From Chloranthus sessilifolius (Eukaryota; Streptophyta; Magnoliopsida; Chloranthales; Chloranthaceae): 64,000 nt of DNA. Shown piece after piece: positions 59,885 through 64,000 of the stretch; positions within the stretch are counted from its first letter, which is position 1, and every line of letters starts with the position of its first letter. Location: positions 9,527,328-9,591,327 of the forward strand of contig CM037586.1 of NCBI GenBank assembly GCA_021018995.1, read 5' to 3'. Both the position numbers and the translations under genes were made by a program. The notes below the pieces were generated by a model, which was not told the DNA's origin, ran no database searches, and saw only the letters and a program-made list of their open reading frames with translations.

Positions 59885-60176
59885 GCCCATTACACAACCT
59901 GACTGACCCGTGAACTAGATCGGGCACAAAAACATAACCCATTGTGTTGGATCAGACGTGAAGCATCCGACCTGACCTTTGGATAAGCTTGGGCTAAAAG
60001 GGGAATTAAGGGGGTGTAAGGATTTTGAACTGGATCAGGTCGGATCAGTTTTTTGGGTTGGGCATATACCCTTGACCTGTTGGGTCGAGTCGGATCGGGC
60101 ATACACCCTTGACCCGCCAGACAGCAACCCAATCTGACCTGTCCTAGCCCATCCCGTCCAATTGACAGCCTAATTA
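59885..60176. mobile_element. Degraded element ending in GACAGCCTAA
   Basis: TTGGGCATATACCCTTGACC and CGGGCATACACCCTTGACC form an inner duplication. The right end CCGTCCAATTGACAGCCTAA resembles the complement of the TAGGGCT.TCAACGGGCC ends at 43917 and 51597, so it is probably a member of the same family. The left end is unclear. Confidence 0.4.
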
Positions 60177-60699
60177 GTACACTTAACTTATTTTTATTTG
60201 TTTTTTTTTCGGTTCGTAGAACGCAAGAAATATATAATACTTATATATATAGAAGACGGGAAGGGAATAAACCTGGAGGCATAGCAAGCAGCTAGACCGG
60301 GAAAAAAAAAAAGAAAAAAAAAGAAAAGAAGGAAACGAACACCAGGCCAGCACCAAAGAGCCCCTTGCATCCCACAAAGATGCAGCCCAAAGGATAGACT
60401 CTTAGGAGAACCATCAGGAGGAGACCATATTATCCCACTGATCTCTAGTAGAGGCCAAAGCATTCTGATCATCAGCACTGGTAGCAGGAAACACTCAGAA
60501 TGCATCATTCCAAGGGCTTGGACCAGTAGCACAATGGAAGGTTGACAATGTTCAACCTCAAGGTGGCAGTTTCGTGCCCAGCTTACCTATCAAAAAAATA
60601 AAAAGAACGCATCCTTTCATGAGCCTTGTAACCACATCGTCCGATCTGTGAGTTTGCCTGAAAAAAAATTCATTCCTTTCAAGCCACATGTACCACATA

Positions 60700-60966
60700 A
60701 CAGCCATCACATCAGTATTGAGAACTTAACTTTCAAGCCCTTAACTCTGATTCCCTGCCAGGCATTCATCAATTCTTGACATTACTTTGGCTGCACCCAA
60801 CCAATCCCAAACACATCCAATGACCAGAACCAGATATCACTAACAAAGCTACAATGAAGTAGGAGATGGTTAGCGAACTCTTCTTCCCCACCATAACACA
60901 TCGGTTTTCCAGCCCCATACCTCTTTTATTTACCTGATCCACTATGAGAATCCTATCCCAAGCCAC
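60700..60966 (-). pseudogene. LINE zf-RVT fragment
   Basis: Minus strand reads DRILIVDQVNKRGMGLENRC and VMVGKKSS, matching the KILT.DNL.KRGM.L.N.C..CG region (zf-RVT) of plant L1-type LINEs, with a C to V change in the second zinc ligand (VMVG) and frame decay after it. Confidence 0.65.
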
Positions 60967-61365
60967 ATATGAACGAATTCAAATCCCCTAATCCTAATTT
61001 CCAACTTCCCAAACAAAAAAACCCCAAACCTTAAATCTCGAATTCAACCTAGAACCTAATGGTGACCATTTTTACAACAACAGAAACCATAATTAAAGAT
61101 CATGAAGCAATCCAAATGCCCAAACCCCAATTTCCCAACCTCTGAAACAAAAAGCCAAATCCCAAAACACTTCAATTCAATAAAAAACTGAAAAATAAAA
61201 TCCGACACAACGACGTAAACCCCTAATTTAGTAATCCATCACAATCCAACCCACCTCCACACCCTAATCTCCAGCGAACTCTCCCTCAACAAATATTCAA
61301 ACTCTATAATTTGAATTTGAACAAGAAAAAAAGGATTAAAAGAAAAAAGAAAACATGAACCTTAC

Positions 61366-62270
61366 CTTGATAAGAGAATCAAGCTATTGAATGAGGAGAA
61401 TCACTTTCTCCTCAGCTTTGCAGAGTGCTGACGAAGGACTCCATAACTGAGCTAGTTCTTGCTGCAGTTCCTCCCAGCCTATTATTTTCACATTTTTGCA
61501 GCAGTCGTCAACCTTCGCTTTGCCAGAAGACACTGAAACCCTCTCTGATCCTATAAATAACAAGGCCAATGAATGTGGTACGGTGATTTGAGTACCGAAG
61601 ACATTGAGCTTCCTAATTGCATGTTCTCTATTTCATCAATGCTATAACAGAGTATAATAATAATCAAAATTTCCTCACAAAACCATCAGATCCGTGCATC
61701 AGTATGTTCGATCAAAATAGATCTCATCATAAAAACATAAGCTCTAGTATTAGACAATAGAAACAACGGAATAGTTCAAATTAGCTTCCTAATTACATGT
61801 TCTGTAATTCATCATCACTATCAACAGGAAAACAAGAAGATGCATCAAAATTTTCTCACAAAACTATCAGATCCATGCATAATTATATCAAATCTAATAA
61901 GAACAAAACATCTATCACAGAAATCGGTAATTCGTTATATTAATGTCAGAACTCAACAGAGGTCATCCTAATCTACAGAGCAAACACTAATTTATGGACA
62001 GAAAATGGCCAAAAAACATAAAATAACAAATCAAAATCAAGAAGATGACCGATTTTAAATTGAATTACCGTGTATCTTTTGGAGAGTCTGGATTTAGAGG
62101 CATCAATTTCTTTGAGGATCGAAGAATGTCAGAAATCGAGGTGTCTATTTGTGGAATCAGAGTGAGAAGATGCTACGTTTTTGAGATCTAAGATCGTTGT
62201 TAGGGTTTTGCTTGGGTTTTACCTCTCGGAGATAAGAGAGAAGGAGAGTCAGTTGTCCCCTCGCGACGAG
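61366..62270 (-). pseudogene. ATG14/UVRAG-like autophagy protein, 5' UTR exon and first coding exon
   Basis: ATG14-type proteins link the PI3-kinase complex to autophagosome formation. The exon at 61550-61366 (TTTATAG acceptor, ATCAAG then GTAAGG donor) reads KVDDCCKNVKIIGWEELQQE, then LAQLWSPSSALCKAEEKV and, past one TAG, LDSLIK. W-E-E-Q-EL-LWS-SSAL...LDSLI is the N-terminal coiled-coil signature I associate with plant ATG14/UVRAG-like proteins. A leader exon lies upstream, ending at 62069 (ACACG then GTAATTC) and rich in AAACCCTA and TCTCC. The in-frame TAG (LLIQ-stop-LDSLIK) breaks it, and no further exons are seen downstream. The family call rests on one exon, so it is moderate. Confidence 0.5.
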
Positions 62271-62297
62271 TTGAAGACGTGAGTATGGATTTAGGCC

Positions 62298-64000
62298 TTG
62301 TTTGATAACAGGGAAATGTAATTTCATGGTGGAAATGAAATTTAGTTTCCAATTGTTGTTGTTTGATAGCTATTTAAGGAGATGGAAATGAAATTAAGTT
62401 GCCCCGCATGGAAATTGAATTTCCATACACCAAATCATTTTAGGAGGAAACCATTTCAACCATTTAAATGGCTGAAATTGAGTTTGCTACTAACAAAATA
62501 ATAAGTTTTTGTGATTGCAAATCTAAAGTTACTTGTAAAAAACTTAAAAGCAAAAAAAATTATTTTTTTACTATTAAAAAGTTACTTCAATTTCTATGAT
62601 CACCATACCGGCACGATCACTATGACCACCACATTATCTGCATCATACTTTTTTCAGCTACTATTTGACTTTGGTCAAAGTTTGAATTTTAATCAAACTT
62701 TAATTGGATTTATAAGTTATATAAAGTTTTGATTTTTGATCAAACTTTAACTACTGAAACATGATAATAAGTTGTAAGTTAGTAATATATTATCAAGTTT
62801 TTAAGAGTCAAATGTTGACTTAAGGTCAAACTTAGATTTTTAATTAAAATTTATTTTTTATTAAACTTAAATTCCAATAATTTGATGGCAAAAAAAGGAT
62901 ATTGCCGTTTTGATGAATAATTTGATACTAGATTCTCAATTGTATTAGTCAATAGTTTGACTTTTAGTCCAACTTTGATGCTTGGTCAAACTTTGACTTT
63001 TACACAAAAAAAATTTAGTCAAACTTGAAACCTACTTATAGATAGAGTCTACTACTACATAAATTTATATCGTATCTGCACAATTTTTTCTTGATCAAAG
63101 TTTGACTTTTGGTCAAAGTTCGATTTTCTATAAAATGTTATAAATATTTATTAGTGAAACATTATAATTAGAAATATCTATCATTATTTTAATTGATAAC
63201 TTGAAAATACATTGCCTCATTTTTATTGGTCAAAGTTTGACTTTTATTCAAATTTTGACTCTAGTCAAAAGTTGGGAAGTGTATCTTGACAGTAGATAGT
63301 AATTATTACTGTTGTTATTTATATTTTGGTAATGTAAATTTCAATCAATCAAAGTTGGATATTTGGTCAAACTTTGCCTTTTAAACACAATTTAATTTTT
63401 TTGAACTTCTGTATCCCTAATGAGATTATCATTTTTTTAATTTATTACTTTCTAGTATATCACTAAATTTTATTTTACTTTTTTTTATATTTGGTCAAAG
63501 TTTGACTTTTTAAAAGTTGGTATTTAGTCAAAGTTTTTACTAGTGTAACCTAGCAATGGATATGAATACTGTTATGTTAATTTGTAGGTTGGTGGTAGAT
63601 TACCAAATTTTTTATTGATCAAAGTTTTTAAAATTAGTCAAAGTTTGACTTTTTTTAAAAATTAAATTTTCTTTCAAGTTTAAAAATTTAATTTTGTTTC
63701 AATATATAATACATACTAGCGTTTACTATAAAACTTTGTATTTTAGTCTTAAAATTTTTTATTAATCGAAGTTTTACGTTTGGTCAAAGTTTGACTTTTA
63801 TTAAAAGTGGATATTTGATCAAATTTTGACTAGTGTAATCTAACGATATATATGAATATGGTTATATTAATTTACAGTTGGACTTTTATAACTTATTGGT
63901 ACATTGCAAAATTTTCTCTTGGTCAAAGTTGAAATTTTGGTCAAAGTTTGACTTTTATAAAAATTTAATTTCATTTTAACGTATAAACTTACATTAGATA
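62298..64000. repeat. GTCAAA/TTTGAC-rich element, right arm (inverted copy of 42.05-43.75 kb)
   Basis: Starts TTGTTTGATAACAGGGAAAT and runs past the window end as the inverted copy of the left arm: 62298 pairs with 43747 and 64000 pairs with 42046, with nearly equal length (1.70 kb each) and many small differences. It is dense in GGTCAAAGTTTGACTTTT motifs. The outer end of the repeat is not in the window. Confidence 0.8.

Noticed and set aside
62511..62732. 73-codon plus-strand frame
   Set aside because: Inside the GTCAAA-rich inverted arm, with no domain and composition set by the repeat.

Overview
This window looks like nuclear DNA of a flowering plant. The evidence is a NAC transcription factor gene with plant-type introns, exon fragments of plant housekeeping genes, and a dense mix of plant transposons: Mutator-like (MULE), hAT, CACTA, LINE, SINE and solo LTRs. 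Gene density is very low and non-coding repeats dominate, as in medium to large angiosperm genomes. I cannot place the species from the sequence alone.

Layout. 1-780: C-terminal exons of a Ulp1-type (C48) cysteine protease, probably transposon-associated. 1.5-2.3 kb: a loose array of a GTCGACAGGTTTG motif. 3.49-6.04 kb: a 2.55-kb solo-LTR-like unit with 7-bp flanking repeats, carrying an array of TCGATTAATCGA palindromes. 6-11 kb: nothing recognisable. 11.1-18.2 kb: a decayed Mutator-like region. It has a divergent pair of related small ORFs around a TTGTCAACTC repeat block, a frameshifted MULE transposase on the minus strand, and about twelve tandem ~160-bp units. 18.5-19.1 kb is nearly pure A/T. 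19.24-20.17 kb is a hAT element with an 8-bp target duplication. 21.37-22.30 kb is a solo LTR with a 5-bp duplication. 22.7-24.5 kb holds CACTA, LINE and SINE pieces.

24.7-33.7 kb: a ~0.7-0.9-kb direct repeat flanks a region holding three clean exons of the ESCRT protein VPS60/CHMP5. 35.8-36.2 kb: a Deg-protease-like exon and a LINE RT scrap. 36.9-40.3 kb (minus): the best gene of the window, a NAC-domain gene with a 2-kb intron full of MITEs and three ~115-bp repeats with ACGT cores upstream. Its middle part carries a frame break, so it may be a pseudogene.

41.2-64 kb: a 1.7-kb GTCAAA/TTTGAC-rich sequence (W-box cores) occurs at 42.05-43.75 kb and, inverted, from 62.30 kb to the window end. 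The 18.5 kb between these arms holds same-strand, intron-containing, degraded pieces of unrelated host genes: NRAMP metal transporter, NADH-glutamate synthase, an unidentified 5' exon also present at 32.6 kb, a ZNF830-like factor, and an ATG14-like autophagy protein. MITEs and a Mutator-type element with a 10-bp duplication have inserted among them. The collection of unrelated gene pieces, all on one strand, is the most interesting structure here. It fits repeated gene capture by a transposon (Helitron or MULE type), although no element ends were proven.
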